A stretch of DNA of 64,000 bases from Adineta vaga (GCA_021613535.1 CP075494.1:9300001-9364000), one strand, 5' to 3'. Positions 1 to 12,594 are shown, numbered from the stretch's first letter. Notes: generated by a model from the sequence alone, not told the origin. Program-made: numbers and translations.

Positions 1-1328
1 ACCCAACACGGTTTGTATATGCTAGTATGTTTTTTTTTCTTCCGAAAATCTATCGAACGAATCAAAAACGAATGTTTGGCAAATGATCGTTGGTTAGATG
101 ATCAAAACCAGATTTCTAACAAAATAATTTCGACTAAATATCCAATAACGTCTAAGAGAGATCGAGAAAAATCTACGTAAGTTACGCGTAAAAGATTTTC
201 TTTAACAACTACCATTGAACTAAAAAAATAACAACAATAATTATTATTTTCTGTTATAATTTTTTTAAAGTATTTTACGTCATCAATAATAAATTCTCAA
301 TGCCATTAAGGTTGTCCGTCCTGAAAATTAGTACACTCACCGAGTTCCATCTTTTACCAGTACGATGTTGTCAAGTCAAGATCACTTACTTATTATGTCA
401 ATCGTACGTACGAGTTAACGAACAGATGATTATAATTTCAACAATTCAAAAATGAAGTAACGAAGAATCTTCATCAGAAGAGAAAATGTACGAAATGATT
501 TTTGTCATGATTTTCTCGCACGAATTGTTACTTCTTTCGATAGAGGACGCTTATGTCTAATGATATCAAAATAAAAACTATATTGATCATTCTATATACA
601 TGTACACATAACATAAAATGAAAGAAAATACTTTGTCAACAAAAAATCGTTTCATAAGAAAAAAAGTATGATTAGATAGTTAACTCGAATACTATGATTA
701 TATCAAGTTCATTTATTCTAAGAATAGTAACTATGCGTATTCTTATGCTTGATGGATAGAGAGCAATCGATGAGGAACGATGTAACGTCCTTTCAAAGTA
801 TTCTTATTATTGGTTCATCGAAGATTTAAGTGATATATGACTATAATAATCATTATCAAGTTCTTAAATATATCCTTCAATGAAATTACTTTGTTTTCTT
901 TTTCTTAAGTACATAAAATATTCGATGTTTTATATTCAATTTAAATTTTCAACTAACAATTAATTTACATTGAACACGGCATGAAAATCTATAACGGTCC
1001 ACTGATAGATCATCTAGACATCGTTAGATGAATTTTGTTGGTTATTTTAGTCTTTCATCTAACGATCATTACTAGTCAAATTATGCATCTCTCAAAGAGC
1101 GGAATCTAATAATATATGATCATTATTTTCCGGTATATATTATCTCTATGAGATTCCTGTTATTTGAAAAGAATCTTTTTTGCGGTCTTCAAATGACTGA
1201 GTAAGAAGTATCATTTTTTTTCTTTTTCTTTGAACTATCCAGACCTTTCATTTCTATTTTAGTGTTAATACTCATCGGTTCTCACATATTCATCACATCC
1301 GTCTTATACAGAGATAAAAATTATTGAA
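1..1328. other. Intergenic, no gene seen
   Basis: AT-rich sequence with no reading frame that carries recognisable protein similarity on either strand. It ends in pyrimidine-rich stretches just before the amine-oxidase start, including a CTATTTTAG at about 1254-1262 that could be a 5'-UTR splice acceptor. I see no RNA gene or repeat in it. Confidence 0.5.
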
Positions 1329-3149
1329 ATGGAAAAGCAATGCTGTGTTGTGATTATTGGTGCAGGTATTGCTGGACTTTCATGTGCAAAATATTTGATT
1401 GAAAATGATATACAAGATTTTGTTATACTTGAAACCAATAATCAAATTGGTGGACGTTGCCAAACGATTAAATTAAGTATGGCTTTATTAAAAAGTTTAT
1501 ATATATATACTAATCAATGATTTTTGCTATTTTAGTGGATCAATCAATTGAATTAGGTACTGAACTATTACAAGGTAATTCAACAAATAATCCATTGTAT
1601 CAATTAGCTGAAGAACATCATTTATTCGATCAGAGTGACAGTAAGTTTTTTATCCTTGACTTCTTTCATGTTCAAAGTACAAATGTATCTCTATCAGCCA
1701 GTAATTATCCGTAATTAAAGGATCCAGGTTGACTATTTCTCTTTTCATCTAGGTGGATTTGATCGAGATGATTGTTATCATGATGAAGATGGCGAATCAA
1801 TTGATGAAGATATTATAAATGAAATTCGAACCATTTATGATGAAATTTTAGAGAAGAAAGTACCAACATATCCATATGAAAATTATCCTGATTTATCATT
1901 AGGCGAATTTATTTTAACAGAATTTGATCAATATTTTCAATTGAAAAAGGTTGCATTAGATAAAAATGAAATTGATCAAAGAGAAAAAGTTATTGATTGG
2001 CTAAGTAAACAACATCCAATTTTAAATGGAATTGGTTGTGAGAAATTAATGGATGTTTCAGTTCAAGGTAAATGAATATTTAGTTCGATTTTGACAGTTT
2101 TTCACATTATTTCTGTATTATTCGAGGCTGGATTTCGTTTGAACGTCTATCAACAGATGAAGAATCCCATAATGTTGACAAATACATTCAAGATGGCTTC
2201 TCAAATTTTTTACAAACGATTTTTGAAAACAAAATTACAACAGAAAAAATTCATTTGAATTCGAAAGTCAAACGTATTACTATTCACGAAGCAAATCAAT
2301 CGGTTAGTATTGAAGTCATTGACCAAAATCATGAAACCATAACCTATCAAGCAAAACATGTTGTTTGTACCCAATCAATTGGTTGTTTAAAGAAAACAAT
2401 GCACGAAATGTTTGTACCACCATTACCATATTCAAAACAAATCTCAATTGAAAAACTCGGTTTTGGAACAATCAATAAAGTATAGTTTCATTCATTGTCT
2501 TGTTGTTTTGTGTTCTTATTTGTTTTCTTCAAGATCTATTTGATTTTTTCTCAACCATTTTGGGATGTTGATTTTAATTCATTCAACTTTCTATGGAAAT
2601 CAAATACCGAATGGAAATTAACTTGTCTGAAAAATACAGCATATGATGTAAGTTCAATTCTTTGCATGATTATCTTTTTTCAAAAACGAAATTCTCGTTC
2701 TTATGTCTTTGTTTTAGAGCCAATGGTATAAAAGTATAACAGGCTTTTATGTTCACCATAATTTATCCAATACCCTCGTTACACAAATTGGAGGCGAAGC
2801 TGGCAAATATATCGAAACTATTCCAGATGAAATACTATCCAATTGTTTTCAAGAATTGTTTTGCCGTTTCTATCCGGACATTCAAATACCAAAACCGAAT
2901 AAATTAATTCGATCACAATGGTTTAATAACACATCTACCTATGGTTCACATACATTTATTGCATTAGGTTCAACTATACATGATATCAAAAGATTAGCAC
3001 TACCATGGCCAAATAAACCAACGGAACCGCTCGTTCTTTTTGCAGGTGAAGGAACACATGAAAGATTTTATGGAACAGCACATGGAGCTTTTCTAACGGG
3101 TATACGAGAAGCAAAACGAATAGTTGAATTGTATAAAAATAATATATGA
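1329..3149 (+). CDS. FAD-dependent amine oxidase, polyamine/spermine oxidase-like
   Basis: Likely oxidises polyamines with FAD and releases hydrogen peroxide. Six exons can be read: 1329-1476, 1536-1640, 1753-2067, 2127-2479, 2534-2647 and 2718-3149, all with GT..AG introns of 54-112 bases. The N-terminus holds the dinucleotide-binding loop IIGAGIAGLSCAKYL, followed by the flavin motif GGRCQ. The segment GTINKIYLIFSQPFW across the fourth intron matches the conserved lysine region of polyamine oxidases. The C-terminus has the FAD-binding motif LFAGEGTHERFYGTAHGAF. No signal peptide or membrane segment is visible, so it is probably cytosolic. The start is the first ATG of the frame and sits directly before the nucleotide-binding strand. 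Domain order and size (about 490 residues) fit the animal SMOX/PAOX family. Which of the two it is, and the substrate, cannot be told from sequence alone. Confidence 0.85.
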
Positions 3150-3199
3150 AGAAATAAAATATCATTTTGGAAAGTAATAAGAACTGAGGAAGCATGTGA

Positions 3200-4055
3200 T
3201 CAAATTTTCTTTTTGTTTTTTAACTTAAAAAGTACAACTAACTTTCAACGATATATGCTCCACTATTATCCATGACCTGTCGCCAACGCTAGGGTAAAGA
3301 AAGGATCCCATTTTCGTAGAAGTCCTGGGATTTTTCGCCAAAGTAGTTGAGCAGATCCATTTATAGGTCGTTCTCGTCGTCGAATTATTTTTGCTTAAAT
3401 AATTCGATAAAGAGTGAAACAAGTGGTAGTCTGTAGGAGCCAAGTCTGGTGAGTAAGGGGGATGTGGAACCGTGACCCTTACGAGCTTCAATAATTTTTC
3501 ACGCGTCGACTTTGCAATGTGGGATCTGGCGCTGTCATGCAAGAAATTAGTTCTGTGTTGCTTCCCCCTGAAGTTTTGTTGCAACTTGGTCCCATTGCTG
3601 ACAATAGATATCAGCAGTGATTGTGCAACCAGCTGGAATGAGTTCCCAATGAATAATTCCTTTTACACTCTACCAAACACTCAGCATAATCTTCTTTGAA
3701 TGAAAGTCACTTTTGGGTGTTGCTACACCTGTTTCTCCCGCTCCCAGCCACTGTCGCTTGTGCGTGTGGTTAACATATAATACCCACTTCTCATCCTCAG
3801 TAATAACATTGTGGAGCCATTGGTAGTTGCGATGAGATGTCATTAATTCCATACAAGCGACAATCCTATGTTGAAGCTGATGTGCTGACAACTCATGTGG
3901 TATCCGAACACCATATATTCACGTTTTGCCTAATTCATGAAGATGTGTTTCCACTGTAACATGGGAGCATCCAAGTTGTTCTGCTAAACATTGTGTTGTC
4001 AACTGAGGATCTTCTTCGATAAGCTACTTTAATCCATCCATATCCGCCTGCAGTT
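3200..4055 (-). pseudogene. Decayed mariner (D34D) transposase
   Basis: Remains of a Tc1/mariner transposase, read right to left. The region near 3900-4000 encodes a helix-turn-helix-like LAEQLGCSHVTVETHLHELG. It is followed by PHELS and then TEDEKWVLYVN, which carries the first catalytic Asp. LHDSARSH (second Asp) and YSPDLAPTDYHLF (third Asp) follow, with exactly 34 residues between the last two aspartates, as in mariner. The frame is broken by an in-frame TGA near 3920, a TAG after MLSVW near 3670, a frameshift near 3580 and another after NYLS near 3390. The N-terminal third is missing and similarity stops near 4055. Dead copy; no terminal repeats identified with confidence. Confidence 0.9.
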
Positions 4056-4100
4056 CTGATTTAGTAAAATAAATTTCAATACAAGTTTTTCTAATAATTT
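4055..4100 (+). repeat. Short dispersed repeat, copy 1
   Basis: The stretch starting TCTGATTTAGTAAAATAAAT and continuing into ACAAGTTTTTCTAAT recurs at 5476-5520 in the same orientation, with small indels. Copy 1 abuts the point where mariner similarity ends, so it may be mariner-internal sequence or an element that truncated it. Confidence 0.6.
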
Positions 4101-4681
4101 TTCTAATTTGCTTAGGTACTTGGAATAGGTCTGATACTTCTGGGATGGATAGAATTTATTATTCTGCATCGAATGGTATAGGTTGAGAGGGGGGAGGTTA
4201 TTGACCAAGAACCAGGGATTTCACCCAAAATACTGGGCAAATGGATGACTACACCCAGTAAGCCTTGCTGATATTCCCTTTGAGAGTTGGAATAATTACA
4301 TGCGAAATGTTTCCGTATGAATGACAACATAGTATTTTCATTGCTATAATCTTTTGTAAAAGAAGATTTTATACAACTGTAAGTTACGGAAATCCTTAAA
4401 AATCAGTTTCAATGTAAATTTGTACGTTTAAATAATTGTAGATGTCATATGTTCTATACTTTTCATGTGGTAGATTAGAAAAGTAGAACTTTTCCTGACA
4501 TAGACTATTTGAAGCATCATCTAGTAACTGTTTGTATATTAGCTTTGTTACATCTTGTTACAGACCGTCAAAATATTTGAGTTATATATAGATCGGATTG
4601 AAAGAATGGATGTTATGACATTTCTCTGTTAATCTTAAGCAATTAATGTAAAGAAAATGTAGATATTATTGTGATGCTATC
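4100..4681. other. No gene seen
   Basis: Sequence between the truncated mariner and the first CCCAGG-ended element. Reading frames here are short and show no recognisable similarity. Confidence 0.4.
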
Positions 4682-4916
4682 CCCAGGACGGACGTTCCGG
4701 CCTCCGGATCCGAAAGGAACCTTCCAGAAATCACGCCTTTCTGAGGATATTCCGGACAGTTCCAGCTAGTTCCAAAAGGTTCCGACTGGAACTTACTGGA
4801 AGTTAGTTAGAAGCGAGTGGAAAAGTCCGAAAATATCTGGTTCGGAATCCTGCTTCCATGAAATTGCCGGAATGTTCTGGTTTCGACCGGATCCGGCTCG
4901 GATTTTTCGACCTGGG
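4682..4916 (-). mobile_element. MITE-like element with CCCAGG termini, long copy
   Basis: A 235-base block, markedly richer in GC than its surroundings and full of TTCCGG/GGATCC-type words. It starts CCCAGGACG and ends CGACCTGGG, so the ends are imperfect inverted repeats of about nine bases. Its last 28 bases (4889-4916) recur as an exact inverted copy at 5768-5795. It has no coding capacity. No clear target-site duplication is visible. Confidence 0.55.
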
Positions 4917-5767
4917 TCAACATATAAGTTGTCGTTAGTGATTCTAATTATGTGTTCAAATGGATGGGTTTAATCAAAAACACAGAAATATGAACAGACT
5001 TGTTTACATGAATAAAAAACAATCAAATCAGAATATAGAGAAAAGAAAAGATATCGAGATATATAAAACTGCGGCTGAGTGAAAGAAGAGAAAAATGTAT
5101 ATACATCATATGTAATACAAGAAAGATCGATATATATATCATTAAATTAAGAAAAAGTAAGATTCATCATGTATCTCGAGGGGTGTTCAGAGCGTGATGA
5201 GAGTAAGACTTAATATCGATGAACATTTAACAGAAATCCAAATGAATAAATCTTAAAAATGACTTTATTAAATCTATAAAGAAAACTTTTTATTTTATAA
5301 TAAAATAAATATTTTCAACAAAGCAGCGATAATTTATCGATGATAAATATTGAAAATTATTTGGCCGATATTCTACGTCATATAAAATAACGTCTTATAC
5401 TGTGTAACATAATTATTTGGATCAAACAGTTTTTTTACAAAGACAGAATGAATACATACATGCGTGAATATATCCTCTGATTTAGTAAAATAAATTTCAG
5501 CCACAAGTTTTTTCTAATATTTTCGATCACAATAGATATCGGAATTACACCATAGCTGAACGATTTCCTTACACGCAATTGTTACGTTCTGTGCAGCAAT
5601 CTATGTACGATTAAAAATAAAAGAAACAACAAACTGTACATTGGATCGTCTATCTTTGTGTTTCAACATCTTGATTTGAAGGTGAAGACACATGTTATTC
5701 TTAAAACTATAATAATAACAATAATACTGATTTTTAGATATTTTTCTCTAATCGAAGTTTGAATAAT
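4917..5767. other. No gene seen; holds second copy of short repeat
   Basis: AT-rich sequence between the two CCCAGG-ended elements. The only structure noted is the 5476-5520 copy of the repeat also found at 4055-4100. Confidence 0.4.
5476..5520 (+). repeat. Short dispersed repeat, copy 2
   Basis: Direct copy of the 4055-4100 repeat. The first 24 bases are identical; the copies then diverge by a two-base insertion and an extra T. Confidence 0.6.
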
Positions 5768-5821
5768 CCCAGGTCGAAAAATCCGAGCCGGATCCCGCCG
5801 GATCCAGAACATCGTCCTGGG
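5768..5821 (+). mobile_element. MITE-like element with CCCAGG termini, short copy
   Basis: A 54-base element starting CCCAGGTCG and ending CGTCCTGGG. It is an internally deleted, inverted relative of the block at 4682-4916: the first 28 bases are identical to the reverse complement of that block's end, and the outer bases match its other end. The compact form supports the view that both are one terminal-repeat family. Confidence 0.55.
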
Positions 5822-5859
5822 ATTCATGGCATCGACATCGGCTTTGGTTAAAATTAAGT

Positions 5860-6930
5860 AATGGTTTATTTAATAAATGAACGTAATTACGAAGAAGTAG
5901 TTGCTGAACAAATTTTATAATGCTGCTATTGATTTATATCATCAACTATTAACAATTATCGATTTCAATACATTCAGATCGATACAGGATGAAGTTCTCA
6001 CGTCACTCTTGATCATTATCAGAGAAAACTTTGAATTAAACAATTCATTTAAGTAAGTATTATGAATTCATGGTTCAGAATATTCCTTAAAAAAGAACAA
6101 CTATATCTTGTTGCCTCTTCACATTTTCCCCCATACATTTCGTGTATATAATATACTGAACAATGAATTAGTATATCATTCAAAATGAAAATAAGAATAA
6201 ATCATAACAATGCAGAGAAATAATCAAAACTAAATACTTTTTTTCTTTAGATTCCACATGTCTGTTATTCTCTATTTGGTTTTTTCATGTGAAAACGTCA
6301 ATTGTACATCGGTATTTTATGATTGGGTTGCATTTAAAGCTTAAGTAAAGGATACTGAAGATGGCATCGACTTTTTAATCTATATATTAACTGAAGTTCG
6401 AAATTATATTGTAAGAGTATTAGATTTCTACAGTTTATCACATTGTTTTCTATTATTTAGGAACAAAATAATCTAATACTAACAGATCATATTCGAGATA
6501 CTTTAAAAACGTTAAATTGAAATATTAATTTACTTCGAAAAAAATCAAAATCTTTAGATGCAACAGAACAACAAATGATAAATGAGGCACGTGAAAAACA
6601 AATTTTTAACTAAACTTTTACAATTGAAAATCTGTATATTTCAGATTCACAATCGATTCAATGTATGTTTGTTAGTATTTATTCCAAATATATTTAAAAT
6701 TAAAAAAATTTCGGGTTTTTTTTTTCTAGAAAAGAATTAAATATTGTTTTATCGGTAAGTTATTGGTGTGAGACTCCTATTAGTATCTATTAAATTTGAG
6801 AAGAATAAATTTCAAAATGATTCAAGAACTTTTAAACATTCTTTAATACCATTTTTTATATTTTATATTTATAGGATGAAAGCGATGCATCAAGCAGCTC
6901 AAATGAACGTGCTCCAATGTATTAAAATTC
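5860..6930 (+). pseudogene. Probable decayed multi-exon gene, unknown family
   Basis: Several stretches look like exons with good splice signals. One ends TTCATTTAA before GTAAGT near 6052. The next opens after TTTCTTTAG near 6251. A third opens after TTATTTAG near 6462 and encodes a charged, helical segment (EQNNLILTDHIRDTLKTL, then a stop). A last one opens near 6877 and encodes a Ser-rich DESDASSSSNERAP tail before TAA. Stop codons interrupt the frame in at least three places (near 6344, 6518 and 6612), so it does not read as a working gene. I do not recognise the family. Alternatively these are chance frames in AT-rich DNA. Confidence 0.3.
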
Positions 6931-7602
6931 GTTCTTAAACATTTTATTAAAGTTGTCAAAAAAATAGTAGAATCACTTTATCTTCCTTTACTATCAACTA
7001 CCTTCCAAGACTTGTTTTGCGATGTTTATTAAGATCTTTCAATACATCTCAGCATTCTTTTCTTGCGAACAGAAAAGAACAACCCAGGACCACCAATCCC
7101 ATACTCGAATCCTAGTAACGTGAACCCATGATTTCCACCATATTCCGGCAGAATCCAACGAATTCCGACATAAATCTTAAAATGAATATTATGAACAACT
7201 AAAAGACGCATTAGATGAACGTGAAACACGATATTCAAACTATTTGACTCTATTTATTAATATATATTATCTAACTCAGTAAAATTCGTATTTTTGAACC
7301 GTTCACATTTTAACCAGACCGTATTTTTCTTATTTCATACCTCATAAATCAATCAGAGAGTATCATAATCAAAATTCTACGGCATCCACAACCTTGACAA
7401 CCATAGCGACGCAACAGTCAGCGTTCTGCAAAAACCAACACATAGCACAACAACAGATATTCTCCTTTGTCGTATTTTAAAAGCACAAATTCCCACCAAA
7501 AACATCTGCTTAGCTAATATAAATGCCAGCTTCGTGCATTCTGCAAAAAAACAAGACCTACTGATGTACAAATACTGCTTATGAAAATAATTAACACTGT
7601 TC

Positions 7603-8334
7603 ATGGGAAATATGGTCTTTAGAACAATTTGGCTATATATTGATTGAACATTTTATTTTCATCATGTTATACTGTTTGCTTGGGTAACAATTGAAAGACA
7701 TATTCTGATCTTTCATAACCATCTCGTATCCACGAGAAAGAAACGTATTCTTATTCATTATCTTCCTCCAATTCTTATAACTATCTACATTTTCACATAT
7801 CAGACAATAATCTTCTTTGGTTTTCCGTGTGAGAATCATTTCGACAGCATACAAATCTCATTTAACTATCCTTGCAGTCACGACATCAATGCGGTTAATT
7901 TATTTGATCTTATAACCCATGCAATAGTTCCTACCTTCACTATTGTTTTTTCTAGTATTTTTCTCTTAATACGTAGTTTATGGCAAAGACATAAGATGCG
8001 AAGACAAATTCAGTGGCGACAATATCTACAGATGATAGTTCAAGTGTCAATGATTTCAACTATATATTTATTGTTCACGTTTCTTTTAATGATTGCAATA
8101 CTTCTCCTGATATGTGGCATGACATCAGATTTCGGTACTCAATTGTACAGTCGTAGCATGTATATCTCTTATTATACATTGCTCCTCTTTCCAATTGTCA
8201 CGATGGAATCAATACCAACAATACGAGGGAAAATCAGGAGTATTTTAAGATTACATCGACGACGAAATGCTGTTCATCCAGCAGATTTAGTCATGAGTAA
8301 TAGGACCGATAGAGATGCAACAATCCGATAAAAG
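7603..8334 (+). pseudogene. Truncated rhodopsin-like GPCR
   Basis: One frame reads from TM3 to the C-terminus of a seven-helix receptor. It shows AWVTIERHILIFH (an ERH in the DRY position), GFPCENHF in extracellular loop 2, and MRRQIQWRQYLQM, matching RLHRQIQWHKHRK of the intact receptor at 57076-58131. It ends with TM6/TM7-like segments and a basic tail. TM1 and TM2 are missing upstream. A TGA at 7645-7647 falls exactly where the intact relative continues TM3. The C-terminal 111 residues from 7996 are open but would lack five helices. I read this as a 5'-truncated, stop-containing relative of the other receptor. A cryptic intron around the stop is the alternative. Confidence 0.7.
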
Positions 8335-8339
8335 TGGTC

Positions 8340-9422
8340 GTACGAAAATGAACATTATTATCACACAAAAACTCAAAATATAAACATTTTTCAATAAAGT
8401 TTTGATCACGAACGTACTTATTGGCAGACTATATTTACATCAGTCTTGACTTGATGTAAGGCATATGAGATAAGATTGGTAAACTATAATTTCATCATCT
8501 ATATGACTATATAAGTGTGTAGTGCCAATCTTCTTATGTATAATCTACTTACATTTGATTATTTTTAGTTCGTTGAAATAAAATACTGCAAGCATACTAT
8601 TAATGACAATGTTTTTTCAACCAAAACAGGAATGTAAACAATCTCTTCTCTTCTTAACATGAGCACATGAAACCCTTGGTGCAGTAGATGTCGTTAATTC
8701 AAAATAAAAGATGTCAATGTTAATATTAATTATATTACCAATATATCTGTACATAAAGAAGAGAACTTCTTAAATACATGATTAAATTCCTTTTTCTTTT
8801 TTTCTCTATTACTGATTAACTCTTTTCACCTGATCAGCGTTACTTAGCAATCAGTTTGAGAGAAAAGTTCTCTATGGATTACAGTCGACATTGTTATGTT
8901 AACGTATGATGTGCTATAATATAAACATTCCGAGATCTATTTTAAAGTATTATACCTCTTTTCTATCTTTTCATAAGTTCATTTGAGCAACATTAGTTTG
9001 CATTATCCGTATGCATAGAGATATGATCTTTTTCCTCCTCGACGTCTTCATTTTGTGTGAATTTACATATGTCTAAAGAACTTTGACAGTTAGCTAAAGT
9101 CACATCATCATTGCGCATGATATAAATGATTAATTAAGAGATAGTACAAAGCAGAAACAAAAAATATTAAGAAGAAGAAGAAGAAGAAGAAGAAATCGAT
9201 CGTTCATGTATGTGAATAAAGGTGAATAGTATCTATGAAACATGAACACAAGGTAAAGAACATGGGGAGGTCAACCAGATAGGAAGAAAAAAAAAGATAC
9301 TATGGGCTATGTTGTTGACGACAGACTGTAATAGAGGTCAATATTATTTATAAAAGAGACTTTTGATTATGTATGTATTAAGAATACAGAATTTTTATAA
9401 TGATTTGTTCTAGTATATTTTA
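8340..9422. other. Intergenic with GAA microsatellite
   Basis: No coding signal seen. It holds a perfect GAA trinucleotide run at about 9170-9195. A polyadenylation-like AATAAA lies near 8393, just after the receptor pseudogene. Confidence 0.5.
9170..9195 (+). repeat. (GAA)n microsatellite
   Basis: About eight and a half uninterrupted GAA units, 230 bases upstream of the ankyrin gene. Confidence 0.9.
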
Positions 9423-12162
9423 ATGACTAGTTTAACTCGAAATAAACGACGAACTAAATTAGTTACTCCAGCTAATACATCATTTTCTAATTGTGTACAT
9501 GATCAGTTATTTGTTCAACCATTACGAGGATCTCTCGATCAATTCAAACCTGTAGTTTATTTGGATGAACATGGACGTCGGCATGGTCGTGTTAGTGATC
9601 ATCTCTTACAACGACAAATTGAAAGTGATCGACAAAAATTAAAACAACAATCAAAACCAAAGGTGCCTATATCATCAAATTTATATGGAATTCGAAATCC
9701 AAATATTGTTGCCTTAGTAAAAGACGTGCCTGCCGATGACAAAGATAGTGATGAGGATAATGATAATGAAAACAACACAACGGTAACTAGTGATGAAGTC
9801 AAGATGATTGAATATAAGAAACCTCCCAGTATTAGAGCATCAGCAACAAATAAACGACAAACATCATCCACTAGTGGCAAACAATCAGTTCGATTTGATA
9901 GTACATCATTCGCAACTACAACAAAACTTGTGGATAGTCATTTAAGTGGATTAGATGATGCTAATACAATTGATGGAAGAGATGATGATGAAGAACAAGA
10001 AGAAGATCTTCACTCTAGTAAACCAGAGGTAAATCTTAATATAATAAAATAGTTTTATTATGTTTATTTACATCTGTTCTATTTTTTTTGAAGAGTAATC
10101 ATGATGTAAATTCTCACGAACAGACTACGAAATCACCATTGAATCCTACTGATAAAGCCTCGACACCAAAAACTAATGATAATATGAAGTCAATGAATTC
10201 ATCTCGTGAATCACAACGAACACATTTGCCACCTAGCGTTGAAGATATTAATGATGTAGAAGAACAAAGAAAATCAACTGATAGAATATCTTCATCTAGA
10301 GCTACACAACGACAAAAACAATCACCTGTCTCTAGTGAAAAAAGAGATGAACGTATTAAATCTTCGTCATCTCGTCCAAAAACTGCCTTTTCATTACGAT
10401 CTCGTACTGAAACTGATGGAGGCAAATCATCTCGTGTCTCATCTGCATCAAGTTCATCTATAAATACATCGGCTTTATTACGTAGCGAAAATGATTCTCA
10501 ACATTTATCCGATGAAGACTTAGATAATGAAGAAGATCAAATAGTACCTCTTGAAACTCCAATAGAATCAGAACATACAAAGTCTCCAACCAACGATGTA
10601 GTAGATATTCTCGATGAAGAACCAATTTCACCTGAACCAGTGAACGCATTACAATTACGTAATGCAAAAGGTGAATATGATTCAAGTAAAGTTATTCAAT
10701 TGCGAGAATCATTTCAACCAATTATTAATGAGGCAGCTTCATATGGACATCTTGATGTTGTTCGACAATTAATTGAGGTTATTTACATGGTTTTAAATAC
10801 AAATTTCTCTCTCATATGTGATCTTTTTTACTTCTCTTTATAGAGTGGTCAAAGTGTACATACACAAAATCTATTGGAACGTACACCACTTCATGAAGCA
10901 TGTGCTAGTGGTAATAGTCAACTTGTTGCAGAATTATTGAACAATGGAGCACTGATTGATCAAAGAGATGCTCAAGGAATGACACCATTGCATGCTGCTG
11001 CTGGTCATGGTTCTACCAAATGTGTACGATTACTAACGGAAAAAGGTAAAAACAAAAGATAGTAGTGAGATAGAAAAATGCTATACTTAAATTATGATTA
11101 TTGTTCTTTTGTTTTCTCAAAATAATTCATATTTGTGTGCATTTTCTTATAGGATGTGATATTAATGCTCAAGATGATTTTGGTCGAACAGCTGTTCATT
11201 ATTGTGCAATGCATAATCATATCGATTCATTCAAATATCTGATTAATATGAAAACAATTGATTTAACTATTGCTACAAATGAATCTAAGTTATCGATTCA
11301 TTATGCTGCTAAAAATGGTGCAAGAAGTGTATTAAACTTTTGTTTTCAAGCAAATGTAATGATATATGTAACAGATATACATGGAAATACCATTGCACAT
11401 GAAGCAAGTGAATATGATCAACTTGATTGTGTTCGATTAATATGGAAAAAGAATCGAAATCTATTCCAATGTAAGAATAATCTTGGCCGAACACCGATGC
11501 ATATGGTTAGTTATTACAATTAATAGAATAGCTTCTATCGTTTCTCTTTTCTGATAATTGTAGGCTGCTTTATTTGGAGCTGCTAGTGTATTACATTGGT
11601 TATTAGAATTGAAAATAATCGATATCGATGTAGCAGACAGTAAGTATATACTTCAAATCTTAACGAGAGATTCGTATTTTCTTTCATTTTGTCATTAGAT
11701 GAGGGTTATACAATGGCTCATCTGGCGGCTAGTCGAGGTCATGCAGAATGTTTTGCTTGCTTATTAATACATAATGCTCCACTTGATTTGTACACATTTG
11801 ATCGACAGGAATCGGTCATCGGTGTAGCTCGACGAAGTGGTAAAGGAAATCGAATCGAACAAGCTCGTAAGTTTGATTTATTTTAGATGAAAAATAACTC
11901 ATCTTCCATTTTGACAGGTGTTGGTATCATTCGATGCTGTCAATGTGATGAAAAAGTTGCCAAAGAAAAGTACGAACAGACTCATGGTCGTACTGCTGTC
12001 GAACAACTGATTCATACACAAATCCAGCGTGGCTATAATTTAAGTATACCCACTACTCAATCTCCGATTAATATCAGGTTTCTATTAAGTAAAAAAGCAT
12101 ATATCTGACTATTCCCTCTCTTTCTCTTTTCAAATAGTGGATCCAATCGTTCGTCGACTTGA
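9423..12162 (+). CDS. Ankyrin-repeat protein with disordered N-terminus
   Basis: Eight exons can be joined in frame: 9423-10028, 10094-10777, 10844-11045, 11153-11505, 11564-11639, 11699-11866, 11918-12077 and 12138-12162, giving about 750 residues. The first 400 residues are polar, rich in Ser/Asp/Glu/Lys and probably disordered. From about residue 415 there are seven or more ankyrin repeats, seen as ERTPLHEACASGNSQLVAEL, GMTPLHAAAGHGSTKCVRLL, GRTAVHYCAMHNH, GRTPMHM and GYTMAHLAASRGHAECFACL. After the repeats comes a small Cys pair (RCCQCDEKVAKEKYEQTHG). The final short exon completes the codon for Ser and stops after GSNRSST. Ankyrin arrays bind partner proteins; nothing here identifies the partner. 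No membrane segment or signal peptide. Confidence 0.85.
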
Positions 12163-12594
12163 TTCAAACGACATTCTCTTTCTTTCTCTTTTTTTTTTTA
12201 CCAAAGTTACGTATTTGTTTTGTTTCTTACATTTTACATTCAACATACCAGTAATCATGCCATGTGCAGGTGTTTTTTTTTGCTTTCTATCTTCATACTT
12301 TTTTTTAATGTATTACACATTTTCTTACCTATGAGTAACGCTCCATCGTCCTTCAGAAGAGAAAGGACGAAACGATGCGGAACACTCTATCAAATAATCA
12401 CGAACATCGTGGTTTCTTTTTTTTCTACTAGTTTATATGTCATTCTTCCTTTCTAATTTGTACTTTTTCATAACTCAACCGAACTGATCATGATGCCAAA
12501 AGTAAAAATTCCTTAATACTCCGGTGTTCTTTTTTTTTGTAGATGTAATCTAACAAGCTTTGACTAATATTTGCATGAGCTTTTGATTTCGATT

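Noticed and set aside
7083-7165. Third copy of the CCCAGG-ended element
   Set aside because: It begins CCCAGGAC and has a TTCCGG word, but the rest does not match and no matching right end was found.
7996-8331. Stand-alone 111-residue membrane protein
   Set aside because: It is the C-terminal part of the truncated receptor; the same frame extends upstream with receptor motifs.
12137-12456. Phe/Leu-rich frames between the ankyrin and transporter genes
   Set aside because: Translations of pyrimidine-rich intergenic sequence without similarity; the real last ankyrin exon uses another frame and ends at 12162.
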